This document shows positions 47,789-58,394 of a DNA stretch of 64,000 nt, in pieces. Within the stretch, counting starts at the first letter, position 1; each line of letters opens with the position of its first letter. The notes beneath the pieces were generated by a model. The model worked only from the letters and a program-made list of their open reading frames with translations. It was not told where the DNA came from and did not search any database. The position numbers were made by a program, and so were the translations under genes. Origin of the DNA: Amoeboaphelidium protococcarum (lineage: Eukaryota; Aphelidiomycota; Aphelidea); NCBI GenBank assembly GCA_023515745.1, contig JALECJ010000001.1, forward strand, positions 1 to 64,000, read 5' to 3'.

Positions 47789-47826
47789 CATAATGCACCA
47801 ATTAAATTACGCGCACTTATCACTCT
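47789..47826 (+). promoter_or_regulatory. Two-box upstream element, copy 3
   Basis: CATAATGCACCAAT, a 12-base spacer, then ACTTATCACTCT, 59 bases before ATG 47886. Same spacing as the other copies. Confidence 0.65.
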
Positions 47827-47885
47827 AAAGGCACAAAATTCATGGCTCTTCTTTATTCAAAAAATTAAATTGTAAAAATCAAATA

Positions 47886-48866
47886 ATGACTTAAGTAGGT
47901 AGAGTTGTTGTCTTACTATTGCTGAGTTGCGCTTATATCTATGGTCAGCGCGCTGGGCGCTCTGAGAGAAACTCAACTGCGGAGCGTACTGGCAATCAGG
48001 TCGGGGCAACAAGCTCTTTAAGTAATTGCCTTGCAACAAGTTATTAAGCATGTATTGACTGTCGCGCTGGGCTTCTCGAGTTCATTCCTCCAGAATGTGA
48101 GCCATTATAGCAAGATTGCGAAGATTACTCGAATGGCCTCAAATCTCGCCCACCGGCTTATCGTTGTGATAAACCTCCGTCTAATCCATCTCCGACTATT
48201 CCAAGGCCTGGTAGTAGACCTGATCCATCGTTTGTTCCAATGCCTGTGCCTTTGAATGATACTACACGTCCACCAAGACCTCTTAATAATGGTACTTTTC
48301 CTACACCAGGCCCGCCGTCTTCGTCTCCTCAATCACCTTAAAGCAATAATTATGATCCCAAAATATTTGCTGATTGTGAGTATGAAGTGTATGAGGCTTG
48401 TAATTAGTGTAGCTCTGGAATATTTGACGTGATTAATCCTGAATGCGCTCCACTAAGAGAATAATGTTCCAGGGCTTCAGCCAAGCTGTAACCAGTGCCA
48501 CCGCCGTATGTATGTCCTTGGCCGGTGGAGAAGAGCCCACGCCCACCTAACCCACCTCCTAGCCCAGTGAGAGATTTTGATGAAGGCAGATCTGAGAGTC
48601 GCAAATTTTATGTAGCGTGCCTAAAGAACTCGTACTAGGCTTGTCGAAACTGCTTGGTTGGCCCTTTTGCGTCGGGCTCCGTACCAGAATGTGATCATCT
48701 CGCCCCTTAATGTGATGCCGCAACCAGAGGAACCGGACCAGTACCTCCACCATACGCATGTCGCAACTTCCCAACTCCTCCTCCACCGCCACCTCGTCCT
48801 CCATTGGCTCCGCCTCAAGGTGGCTACCCAGATCATCTATTAAGTCCTCCATCTAAATCGGTTTGA
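47886..48866 (+). CDS. Secreted Cys/Pro-rich protein 3 of 3
   Basis: 326 aa. A hydrophobic signal region (VVVLLLLSCAYIYG) follows a short start in which the third codon is TAA (Gln). Three six-cysteine modules (about 48015-48175, 48370-48520, 48610-48760) keep the same spacing and PPxYxC/PPPYVC ends; module 3 and the PPPPPPRPPLAPP tail are nearly identical to gene 2. Linkers are Pro-rich, with SRPDPSFVPMP shared with gene 2. It lacks the divergent first module of gene 2. The strong nucleotide similarity of the 3' halves of genes 2 and 3 suggests recent duplication or gene conversion. Confidence 0.84.
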
Positions 48867-49333
48867 ATGAAATCATTCAGACTCTTAATTCATAATGTAC
48901 AATATAATTTCTTGATTGCTTTAAATTGCTCCATAACTTTCATCCTAATGAGATCGTAGGCTCTATTTTACGATAAAAATTCTCGCACTATATCAATCAT
49001 TCAGTAATCTTGATCAACACGCTTAATTCTTGCTCTAGGTGGTGCTAATCTGTGAAACAATCAAGTTGAAACAATTACCTGCGCGCACATCTCCAAGAAA
49101 GAAAAGCGGCGCAGAATCAACAAGCCACAATCTGCAGGGAAAAGCGTGCCCTGTGACGCCCATTCTTCAAACAAGAGCGCCCCTTTATGCTTATGCCCTT
49201 CATCAAACGCGCTCTCCTTCTTCCGTCTCTCTTGTCGCGTCGTCTCTCTTTTTCTGTTTATTCCTCAAACACGCACAGTCAGGTAATTAACTAATTAATC
49301 GTCGTTATTATTACACGTTGACCAATCGTTATT
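48867..49333. promoter_or_regulatory. Region between Cys/Pro-rich gene 3 and fimbrin
   Basis: 467 bp. The first part carries the third downstream element at 49044-49078; the rest is the fimbrin upstream region, with CTCTCTT-rich leader sequence before the ATG. Confidence 0.45.
49044..49078. repeat. Shared downstream element, copy 3
   Basis: GCTAATC, then AATCAAGTTGAAACAATTAC, about 180 bases after the gene 3 stop. Nearly identical core to copy 1. Confidence 0.55.
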
Positions 49334-51271
49334 ATGTCTCAGTACAATCTAAACAAGTCTTAACCGTCTATGAATTAGCTGAGAAAGGCTGATTCCAAGT
49401 ATTTGGAAGTTGGTCGCAAGTTTACCCAGTTCAAAGACTCTGAGATTGACCTATTCATCAAGCAGTTCCAGTCATTTGACAAGGATGGTAATGGGCACAT
49501 TGACAAGAGTGAGCTGCATAAAGTCTGCCAAGAGTTGGGTGAGGCTATCAGTACTGAGGACTTGTCCAAGAAGATTGCTGAGGTTGACCAGAACAACAAC
49601 AATACGGTGGAGTTTGATGAATTCCTGCAGGTGATTGCCAAGATTCGTGAGAGACGTGTTGGTTCAGACAAGGGATTTGGTGCACTGTACCAGAAGTAGG
49701 CGCGTCTGGTCAAGATGGGTGGTGCAACTGAGGCCAGTGCTCACTCCATCAATGAGGATGAACATGAGCAGTTTGTGCTGCACATCAATGCTGCCCTTAA
49801 GAACGATGCGGATGTGTAGAATAAGCTTCCTATCAATCCCGTTGAATTTGGTGATCTTTATGAAAAATGTAAAGATGGTCTGGTGCTGTGTAAGTTGATC
49901 AATGACTCTGTGCCTGACACGATTGATGAGAGAGTGCTGAATAAAGGTAACAAGCTGAACACTTTCCAGAAGACTGAGAACAACAACGTGGTGGTGAATT
50001 CTGCCAAGGCTATTGGTTGCTCAGTCGTCAACATTGGAGCTCAAGATCTGATTGAGGGGCGTGAAATTTTGATCTTGGGACTGGTGTGGTAGATTATTAA
50101 AATTGGTCTATTCGCCAAGGTTGATCTCAAATTTCATCCTGAATTGTTCAGACTGTTGGAGCAGGGAGAGACTTTGGATGATCTGTTTAAGTTGCCAGTC
50201 GATTAGATTCTGCTGCGTTGGTTCAATTATCACTTGAAGAAGGCTGGTTGGAATAGAAAGGTGACCAATTTTACCAGTGATATCAAGGATTCTGAAAATT
50301 ACATCGTCTTGTTGAATCAGCTGGAGCCTTCTCAGTGCTCTCGTGCGGCACTGAATGAGAAGGATTTGAAGCAGAGAGCAGAGTAGATGCTGGTCAATGC
50401 GGACAAACTGGAATGTAGAAAGTACGTGACTCCAAAGGCCATTGTGGAGGGTAATCAGAAGCTGAACTTGGCGTTTGTTGCCAATCTGTTCAACAATTAT
50501 CCTGGCCTGGAGCCTCTGACTGAGACTGAGAAGGCAGCTCTGGATGACTGGCTCTTTAATTCTTAAGGTGACCGTGAAGCTCGTGCTTTTGCTCTATGGC
50601 TCAACAGTTTGAACGTTGATCCATTTGTGAACAATCTGTATGAAGATTTGAGAGATGGTATCATTTTGCTGCAGGCCTTCGACAAGGTGCATCCTGGCTG
50701 TGTTGAATGGAAGCGCGTCAACAAGGGAAAAGGTTTGAGCAAGTTTAAGGCTGTGGAGAATACGAATTATGTTGTTGAGTTGGGTAAGCATTTCAAGTAC
50801 TCTCTAGTTGGTATTCAGGGTGCTGATATCTTTGATGGTAACAAGAAGTTGACTCTGGCCATCGTGTGGTAGCTGATGAGAGACAATGTTATCTAGATTT
50901 TGAAGAGTGTGGCCAAGGATGGTAAGGAAGTTACGGAGCAGGATATGGTCAACTGGGCCAATAGTGTTCCTGGCCGCGTCGGTAAGAAGTCATCGATGAG
51001 TGGATTCAAGGATTCCTCTTTGAAGACTTCTCTCTTCTTTTTGGATGTCCTGGCCGGTATCAAGAAGGGCATTGTTGACTACAATCTCGTCACTGCAGGC
51101 GATAACGATGATGATGCAAAGTTGAACGCGAAATATGCCATCTCCATTGCCAGAAAGTTGGGTGCCACCATCTTTGTTCTGCCTGAAGATCTGATGGAGG
51201 TGAAGCCAAAGATGATACTTACTTTTGTCGGTGCTCTGATGGCTTTGGATAAGAATATGGTTCAGTAGTGA
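49334..51271 (+). CDS. FIM1: Fimbrin/plastin actin-bundling protein
   Basis: 645 aa, as in yeast Sac6 (642). Two EF-hands near residues 48-100 ([12 protein letters not shown] is canonical; [12 protein letters not shown] is the second loop) precede two tandem actin-binding domains, four CH domains in all. The first CH starts near residue 120 ([13 protein letters not shown]). [21 protein letters not shown] marks the CH1/CH2 motif, repeated in the second pair as [20 protein letters not shown]. It crosslinks actin filaments into bundles at endocytic patches and protrusions; Ca2+ may regulate it if the EF-hands bind. Intronless. The last codons are CAG, TAG (Gln), TGA. Many Gln are TAG/TAA, including in the conserved NSQGDREAR segment. 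Confidence 0.96.
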
Positions 51272-51434
51272 GTATGTGGAAGATGATATTAAATTGTGAT
51301 TGAATACTTGGTTAAAGATATGAAATGTGATAATATAAAAGGATTAAAAATTATTATGGATACAGTAATAATATTATTTTGATCAAATCATAAAAGGTAA
51401 GCAAACACCTCGTTATAGTAAGCATTTCCAATAA

Positions 51435-51911
51435 TCATAATAGCAATTTTACGGAAGATTATTAATGCGGATTAATCTACTTGAAAAGAACTATCAATGC
51501 CAGTGCTAAATAAGCAATTGGAGCAAAAGCCCACCACAACGCTACCAATATGCCCATTACCAAGGTTGAGATATCAAAGAAACTCTCATTCAGCATGACA
51601 ACAGCGTACGCGCTCAACAAGTCAGTACAATGAAAATGTATCCACGCCATCAGGGCAATCACCTTGTGTTGATGAGCCTTTACGAAGCCGTCCAAAGTAC
51701 CAAGATCCACTTCGATTTTATCAGGATTGCCATTAATGATAAGCAAAGCAAATTCGGCCGCGTATATCAACGCTGGCACCAGTGCAATGACAGGCACTAT
51801 GAGTTTAGTATACTTCCAACGGGGTGCAAATATCAATAGTGCATACCCAATCAAGCTGACAGTATAAGCGTTATAAAGCTAGTCATAATTTTCTAAGAAG
51901 CGTCCAAACAT
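51435..51911 (-). CDS. ABA4-like (DUF4281) membrane protein
   Basis: 158 aa with four predicted membrane helices: LIGYALLIFAP, LIVPVIALVPALIYAAEFALL, a central helix near AHQHKVIALMAWIHFHCTDL, and LVMGILVALWWAFAPIAYL. The central ALMAWIHFHCTDLLSAYAV and the terminal WWAFAP motif match the ABA4-like family. In plants ABA4 takes part in neoxanthin synthesis, but most members are uncharacterised, so the role is not assigned. The gene ends with a short basic tail at TGA 51435-51437 and is convergent with fimbrin (163 bp gap). Confidence 0.68.
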
Positions 51912-52194
51912 GTTAGACTTCGATGTAATATCGTGTAGCGTACGCGCGAATTTGTTGATAAAGTAAGGAGTCAAGTACTGTAATTGGCTGATTATTGATT
52001 AATCTTGCTGCGCCTTCCCAGCCCCTTCAGTCTTAACCGCTGTTGATTAGATGTGGCGTCAATTACTATGTTAAGAAAAAGCAATGGAAAAACTTAACAA
52101 TTATTATGCAATTCTGGTATATTTGTGATCACATCATGACTTTGCCAAAGATTGATTCTAAATCACATTTCACTCGAACAGGTGATCATCATAA

Positions 52195-52956
52195 TCATCT
52201 TTAGATTCCACCTTGTCTCAAGCTAGAGCGGGCCATTGGACTACAGTCAACCATAAGCTCAATCTCCTGAAGTCTTGAATTGTGCACAATGACGCGAGGA
52301 ATTCTAATGCGGTGTGGTCGGTTGGCAATACGCTTTGGGATATGCTGCACGGACTTCTAAACTTGACTCTTGACTTGGCGGATCGGAGCTTCCATATGTT
52401 TCAACTCAACAGGCTACTGCTTTTACACTGCACTTACGGACTAGAATGCATTCTACAGGATCATCTAAAGACGATTCATAAAGTCATTGGTGAAGGACTG
52501 AATTTTGTTGGTCACGTCACCTTGATGATTCGGAGTCTCAAATGATGCCAAGCGTCTCTGTCCATTCCATGCGCGATGCAGCTCTTCTACCAGAAACTTG
52601 ATCTGACACTAAAGAGCCTGGATGGTGGCGCGCAGATGATTTGAATGCGTCTGTTCAGCACTCACTTTCACCAGCTGTTTCTGCAGAGTGGCAATATCAC
52701 TCTTCAATTTCAGATTCTCCTTGATCAAATCGCGGTAATGAGCATCCACAGTGGCAGTAGTGGTAGTGGTAGAAGAAGCTTGACCAGGCACTGCAGGCTG
52801 ACTGAGCTTCAGAGACGCGAGATCAATCACTGTTGTTTCAGAGACGCTGTTTGAAGGCTTGTGGATCAGGCGACCGTTGCGCTTCTCCATTCTATTCAAC
52901 ACGGCATTGTCATCGGCGCATTTGTTCACCTGCTGCTTGATATTGTTGTACTGCAT
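52195..52956 (-). CDS. Unknown coiled-coil protein
   Basis: 253 aa, not recognised. It starts MQYNNIKQQVNKC and has a disordered Ser/Thr section with a TTTTT run. A coiled coil at about residues 72-115 (YRDLIKENLKLKSDIATLQK) comes next, then a second helical part (QIKFLVEELHRAW), and a basic C terminus with RPHRIRIPRVIVHN and VDCSPMARSS. No enzyme or membrane motif. A centrosomal, cilium-related or scaffold role would be a guess. An open frame of 254 codons without TGA and sensible composition support a real gene. Confidence 0.62.
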
Positions 52957-53423
52957 TTTGTTTCTTTCTTTTATTTAGATATATAATTGATATAGTAGAT
53001 TTACCCACTTCTTTAAGGAATAAAAAGAGTATAAAAGTCGGTTACCTTTTTGTGTGGAAGGCTGGATTCCGAAATAGTAACTACGTGCCAAAAATGGTAT
53101 CACTCATGTTATTTGCAAAGTTTACCTATTATTGGTTTAAGCTGCGTCATAGTCTTAATAATAATCTTAAACTTTCCGTGACAAGTAAAATCCGTCCTTG
53201 TAGTAATAGTATAAAATCAAAAGCATAACACATAGACGCGTCGGTGTCCTAAAATATACAGACAGTTCTGCGGAAAGTGTGTGACTTGATCGATCAACGT
53301 GAAATTTACTGTAAAACACGCCATAGAAAGTAAAGAACTCATAAATGCAAGTAAATCAGAAGGATTTTATTATCATGGCACAGTGGCTTGTTGCCGTTCA
53401 ACATAAAGTATTAGTTATAGATT
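52957..53423. promoter_or_regulatory. Upstream region of the coiled-coil gene
   Basis: 467 bp, AT-rich, between minus-strand genes. It holds GCGTCAT at 53144-53150 and ACGCGTC near 53236. No ORF of note. Confidence 0.4.
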
Positions 53424-53945
53424 TCAATTTCTAAGTCTGGATGCCTGCGATAGTCTAAGTTTCTCATCCAAATCAGGTTGAGCCATTCGAAGCCATTCTT
53501 TTAGACTTGGAGTGGATTTGAGAGATGACTTTATACCATCGCGGGTATATTCTTGGCCCAACTAGCGCGTCGGCTCATCTTAATAAGGTTCCACAAGTTA
53601 TTGCGCTTCATGTTCATATTGGTCCGATTATTCAGTAGTGTCCAAGGTGAGATCTTTAACTCTTCCCATTTCATAATCTTCAACATCAAAATTTTCTATA
53701 GCATCAAAGTAAGTGTCAAATTAATCATCATCGTCATCATCAGTAGTGGTAGTAGTAGGAACTCGATCTTTACAAAATGTGCACATTCCAAGCTATTTAA
53801 TACGTTCCATCGTTGTCATGTATTCCGGGTAAGTAGCGGCGATTGGCTGGGTAGATCGCTCAGGCCGACTCCACCTAATTCCCGGTATAGCGAGTACTTG
53901 GAAGAGCATAATAGCAATAGTAATCGTTTGAATAATTGCAATCAT
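53424..53945 (-). CDS. Unknown Asp-rich protein, about 173 aa
   Basis: The frame to TGA 53424-53426 encodes a coherent acidic protein: GMCTFCKDRVP, a DDDDDD run, TYFDAIENFDVEDYE and a C-terminal helix LKEWLRMAQPDLDEKLRL. ATGs at 53945 and 53819 are both possible starts; the longer one adds a hydrophobic N terminus (MIAIIQTITIAIMLFQVL) that may be a signal anchor. The frame stays open further upstream to about 54060, so an upstream exon is not excluded. The CTFC pair suggests a small metal site at most. Family not recognised. Confidence 0.5.
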
Positions 53946-54421
53946 TTATTGAAATACGGAGAATACTAATTGTCCAACAATTTGAATGGAGACGATAATA
54001 AAAAGAGTAGATAAGTTGTTCGATCGCGTCCAATCTCTCCAGTGAGGGGTAATTTCTATTACGCCTTCTCTCACTCAGAGTTTAGATTCTAATTTCCAAC
54101 CAGATAGAAATTGATTTTGATATCGATGTATGATCTTAAAGTTTCATTATCTGCAATGATCTCCTGGCCATTATAATACCAGTCACTTATTTTCGCCTAG
54201 ATCATATACTGTAAGCGGACGTCTCAACTCTTTGTTTCAGACTTTTTTGATCAATCAGGTTGTAGTTACAAGTGGTGCTCGCTGTAGGCGTCAAGTCCCT
54301 CAAGACTGAGCATCATTTCTGCTTTACGAATAACCACGATTAAATAGTTCACTAATGTAAGTCATAAAAGGAAAAGATAAAACATCAAACAGGATAAACA
54401 TTACAAAAATACTCCATTAAT
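53946..54421. other. Region upstream of the Asp-rich gene
   Basis: 476 bp between minus-strand genes. The Asp-rich gene's frame is open until about 54060; beyond that I see no coding signal. Confidence 0.35.
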
Positions 54422-54958
54422 TCAATCCTTCTTAAAGGCTCCCTGTACACTTTGCTTTACGCGATTCAACTCGCTGTCAATGATCAGCTAGTGACTCAGT
54501 AAGAAGGGACGAATAACGTGCTTATACACAACGACAGCGCCCCTGAACTGAGGTAGAAGCAGGTAAGTCAGAATGGCAGCCTTGATGATGTAGTAGAATG
54601 GCAGCCAGTGTAGCAGAATGTCTGTGAAAAACTCAATCACCGTGAAGAAGCCATACACCGTCCAGTAGGTGAGCCATTGCGTATCGTCATCTGTAGCGTG
54701 ACTCTCGATAGCCTTGAATGACTTGTATGCAGGATATAGAAATCCCAGCAAATTGGTCAGCAGAGAACCGGCAACGTTGAACACCAACAGCAGAACGTAA
54801 ATGAATCCAGCCGCAATTGCAACATAAGCTTTTCCCTTCGGAACCACCAACAAGGCATCAAGTTTGTTGATATACGGGACTTTCTCCAACTCTACACTTA
54901 ACTTTGTGTTTAGGTGGTCATAATAAAAAAAACATTGTGAAATAATTTATGATGACAT
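54422..54958 (-). CDS. YOP1: YOP1/REEP5 ER membrane-shaping protein
   Basis: 178 aa (yeast Yop1 180). The TB2/DP1/HVA22 core is clear: a hydrophobic hairpin (AYVAIAAGFIYVLLLVFNVAG), then LLGFLYPAYKSFKAIES, DDDTQWLTYWTVYGFFTVIEF and the second hairpin ending in LPQFRGAVVVYKHVIRPFL. These proteins wedge into the ER membrane and curve tubules together with reticulons. An N-terminal YYDHLNTKLSVELEKVPYIN helix leads in. The start ATG at 54958 is the first upstream; a short intron near the hydrophobic N terminus cannot be excluded. A C-terminal amphipathic tail ends at TGA 54422-54424. Confidence 0.9.
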
Positions 54959-55401
54959 TACCCTTGTCTAATTCGTCAATGTAGTATTAAATTTGCTCCA
55001 TCGAAAGTTTAAATTTTTAGCTTTGCGTGTGAATTTACGTTTGGTAAAGATGTCCAAATGATGAATGGCGCGAGACGGAGAATACTGAAGTTCCTGAAGG
55101 GGAAGACGCGCTAAACTCAGAACACGTTGACAAGTTCACCGAAGTTCTGTTCGCTGGACGTATTAGTGCGCACTAGAATTACTGAAACGATCAATAGTTA
55201 AGCATTATCTCCGCGTTTAATATGAACAAGCATTGAAACCAACAATTACATTACAGCCGTAAATAGATTTGTGTTCAATAAAATTTTAAAGACTGATAAA
55301 ACATATTTCCCATTAAGTTAACATACCAACAAGGAGACTAGAATTCCGGCTCTCTTCTCCCTCCGTTTCTTTCCCCGATTGGAAACGGCGATCTATTAAA
55401 A
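54959..55401. promoter_or_regulatory. Divergent region, YOP1 / TBC gene, with possible exon
   Basis: 443 bp. At 55033-55185 one plus-strand frame reads like protein (CPNDEWRETENTEVPEGE ... HVDKFTEVLFAGR) up to a TGA, but lacks an in-frame ATG. It could be the last exon of a small spliced gene. The rest has no visible feature. Confidence 0.4.
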
Positions 55402-57888
55402 ATGGCTTCAAACAATCTGAGCACTAGCATTGATACTACGCAAGGTAAAACTAGCCATATGGTCACTTCTCCATCGTATGAAAGTATTACTGAAGCTTAT
55501 TAAATTAAATCGCCTACTTAGAACACTAGTAGTTAGTAGTAACAATAGAAAAATAGTTAGAATTATTCAAGGTAGCAATCAAACATCTCTGCTGGCACTA
55601 ACAAACCATTGATGGACAGTGTGTCTGATATTGACGACTAGTAAAGCATAGCATCTGCTAAATCAGCAGAATCCAAGTATTCAGTGTCTGAGTATGCTCA
55701 AGATGGTGACTTGGATAGGCAGTCAACAACCACCAAGAGTAAAGTTGAATTTTAAGATGTCAATCTGTAAAATGATGGTATTTAAAAGAGTTCCACTAAG
55801 AAATCTGAAAAGAAAATAAAGTTGAGTAGTAGCCATGATGAGCGTCAACTATCCAAGAGCTCAAATAGTAAGAACGTATCAGGATAATCCCAGGATGGTA
55901 GTTCTGTCTCTCTTGATGCTCGGGACAGTTAGTATGTTCATGTTGGTTCTCTCTCACAGGTTGATGAAAATCTATCTGTGGAAGATTTAGAAGTCCTGCT
56001 CAAGATGGAATAGACTAACAGTAAGCTTTTGCAGAGTTCTAAAGCTGATTAATAGTAGGAACAATAGTAGTAATAGAGGCAAGATCTTGGTTATTTTAGA
56101 TCATTGATTAGCGGTTCAATCTTTAACAAGACTCCATCATCATCAAATCCTCCCAGTCCCACCAAAGAGGACCCAGATATCACTGCTGAAGATCCTGATG
56201 ACTGGGAGTTTTGGGGTAAATTTCTTAATGATATAGAGGCAATGTTAAAGAAGAATCCTCGTAGCTTGGTAAAGAAATTCTAATCTGGTCTACCAAAAGG
56301 TGTCAGAGGTACAGTGTGGTTTCATCTATGTGACGGTCATCCATAGTCCTTTCTGAAAGTGATGCCGCTCTTAGAGGCTGAGGCTGAGCGAGCGCGCGCA
56401 TCTAAAGGAACATAGTCGCCCGTGAGGGATACATTTAGCCCGCCCTCTGCTTTTGCTAATATGTCACTGGAGCAGGTGTATTTAGAGCTTATCAAGATTC
56501 CCTCAACGTATGAAAAGATGATATCTCGTGATTTGGCACGGACATTCCCAAAGCATGAACACTTTAGAAATGTTGGTGGAACAGGTTAAGACAGTCTGTT
56601 CAATGTAATGAAAGCGTATTCGTTATATGATGCTGAAGTTGGATATTGTCAGGGATTGAGTTTCATTGCTGGTGCGTTTCTCTTGCATATGCCAGATGAA
56701 TAGGCATTCTCGTGTCTGGTGCATCTATTGCATACGTATTAGTTGCGTGGTTTGTTCACTCCTAGGATGGAGTTGCTCCAGCTTAAATTGTTCCAATTTG
56801 ATAGAATACTGGAAGAATTATGTCCCAAAATTTTCAATCATCTAGCTCATGAGGGTATCAAGTCATCCATGTACGCATCACAGTGGTTTCTCACTCTTTT
56901 TGCTTATAGATTTCCTCTGGACATTGTGTTTAGATTGTTGGATATTTTATTTGCAGTTGGCCATATACCCGGTGTTGGTGGTTTGGAGGTTGGATTAATG
57001 GATAATCTCATGGATTCTGTTAGTTAATTACACGGGCAATAACCGTCTATTTAGAAACACTAGGAAGTTGGATTGGATATCAGTATCGTCATATTCAAGT
57101 TTGCATACTCTCTGATGAAAAAGAATGAAGATACAATTTTGGCTTTGGAATTTGAACCTCTTCTTGAATTCCTCAAGTATGGTCTGTTTGACATTTATAA
57201 AGAGTAATCAAAGTCTTCTAATGGATAGTCAGCAAAGTCTAATGATGTTCGCAATGACAACAATGATCACCTTCAAGATTCTGAAATTGCTGCTAAATCT
57301 CCCACAATGTCGCGATATAGTGCTGTGAATCGCAACATTGTGGACGATTGCATCAAAGATATGTTAGCCTGTCCGCAAAAGGTGTTTAATAAGAAGAAAC
57401 TAATTCAGTTGAAAAAAGATTATGAAGAAGAGGTAAAGAAGACAGATCCAGACTATCTGTTAGAGCGAAATCTTGAATCTCAGGTGGTGCGATTGACTGC
57501 AGATTTGAAAAGAAGTGAGAATTAGCTGGCCGATCTTAATCGTGATCACTGCGACTTGGCAGCATAAATGGTGACGCTGCGTGTAGAGAGTGCCAAAGAT
57601 AAGGACGTGATTGAGGCTTTAAAAAAGTAGATTGGGGATCTCAAGACTATTCTCACGCTAGATTTGAGTAAGCTTAATAAAGAGTAGCTATAAAAGGTTA
57701 TAGACCACGAAGTGACTGCCGATAATGCTCATGAGGAATTGCCGTACATTGCTCCTCTTACACCAAAAGTTGATTCTGCTAATTTGACTCTTGAAGAGCA
57801 GGTTAATGTTCTCACAAAGCAGAATGCAGCGCTGTTAGAAGAACTTCACTACTGGCAGGCGAAAGCTAGCGATTCCACTACTAGTTGA
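55402..57888 (+). CDS. TBC-domain RabGAP (GYP5/EVI5-like)
   Basis: 828 aa, one exon. The first about 280 residues are disordered and Ser/Gln-rich, with Gln clusters from TAG/TAA. The TBC domain covers about 290-560: [18 protein letters not shown] at the start, the arginine finger in [12 protein letters not shown] (near 375), and the glutamine finger in [12 protein letters not shown] (near 415). The rest is coiled coil ([20 protein letters not shown]) to TGA 57886-57888, as in EVI5 and Gyp5. These proteins stimulate GTP hydrolysis on Rabs (Ypt1, Rab11 in relatives) on Golgi/endosomal membranes. The Rab target cannot be read here. ATG 55402 is the first in frame. Confidence 0.93.
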
Positions 57889-58394
57889 GTGATGATTATG
57901 ACATCTGGAGGGCGATCAGATTTATTCTTATAGAGCCTCTTTATTTATATCCTTTATCCTTTTTGTATCCTATTTTTCCCAGTCGAAGCTTTCCCATTGA
58001 AGGTATCTCGGAAAATTCAGCATCAAAAATAGCAGCAAAAGTAACGTGACTTTTGGTCCAATCAACAAGCGGCATGTGATATATTTTTACGACCCCAGCA
58101 GACCTTAATTAGATTGGGAGTCTTTTTCATCAACTAAAAAATAGCTGGTGAGTATTTTGAGATACTTTATACTTTTTTAGAATAAAGATTCAGTATCGTT
58201 TAAATCCATTTATTGACTAGGTAAACTGTTAGTGAAGATATACGATTAAACCCGCGTGACTTTGTCTTTACCATTCTTAATCAGTGGTGAGCCAACAAAC
58301 AAATCGAAGAGATTCATTAGATCAAGCATTTAAAGCTGTAACAAGTCCGCTTAACGCATAGGATTTGATATAAATTGGATATTGGAATTAAACT
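57889..58394. promoter_or_regulatory. Intergenic, TBC / Reg1-like gene
   Basis: 506 bp between same-strand genes, AT-rich, with an ACGTGAC word near 58044. No ORF or RNA gene was seen. Confidence 0.4.

Larger units (their letters stand above)
47170..47885. promoter_or_regulatory. Spacer between Cys/Pro-rich genes 2 and 3
   Basis: 716 bp. It has the downstream element copy 2 (47316-47350) and the two-box element copy 3 (47789-47826), with more duplicated sequence at 47690-47760 (GATCATAATTGTGT, GGCGCCTGAT). I see no further gene. Confidence 0.5.
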
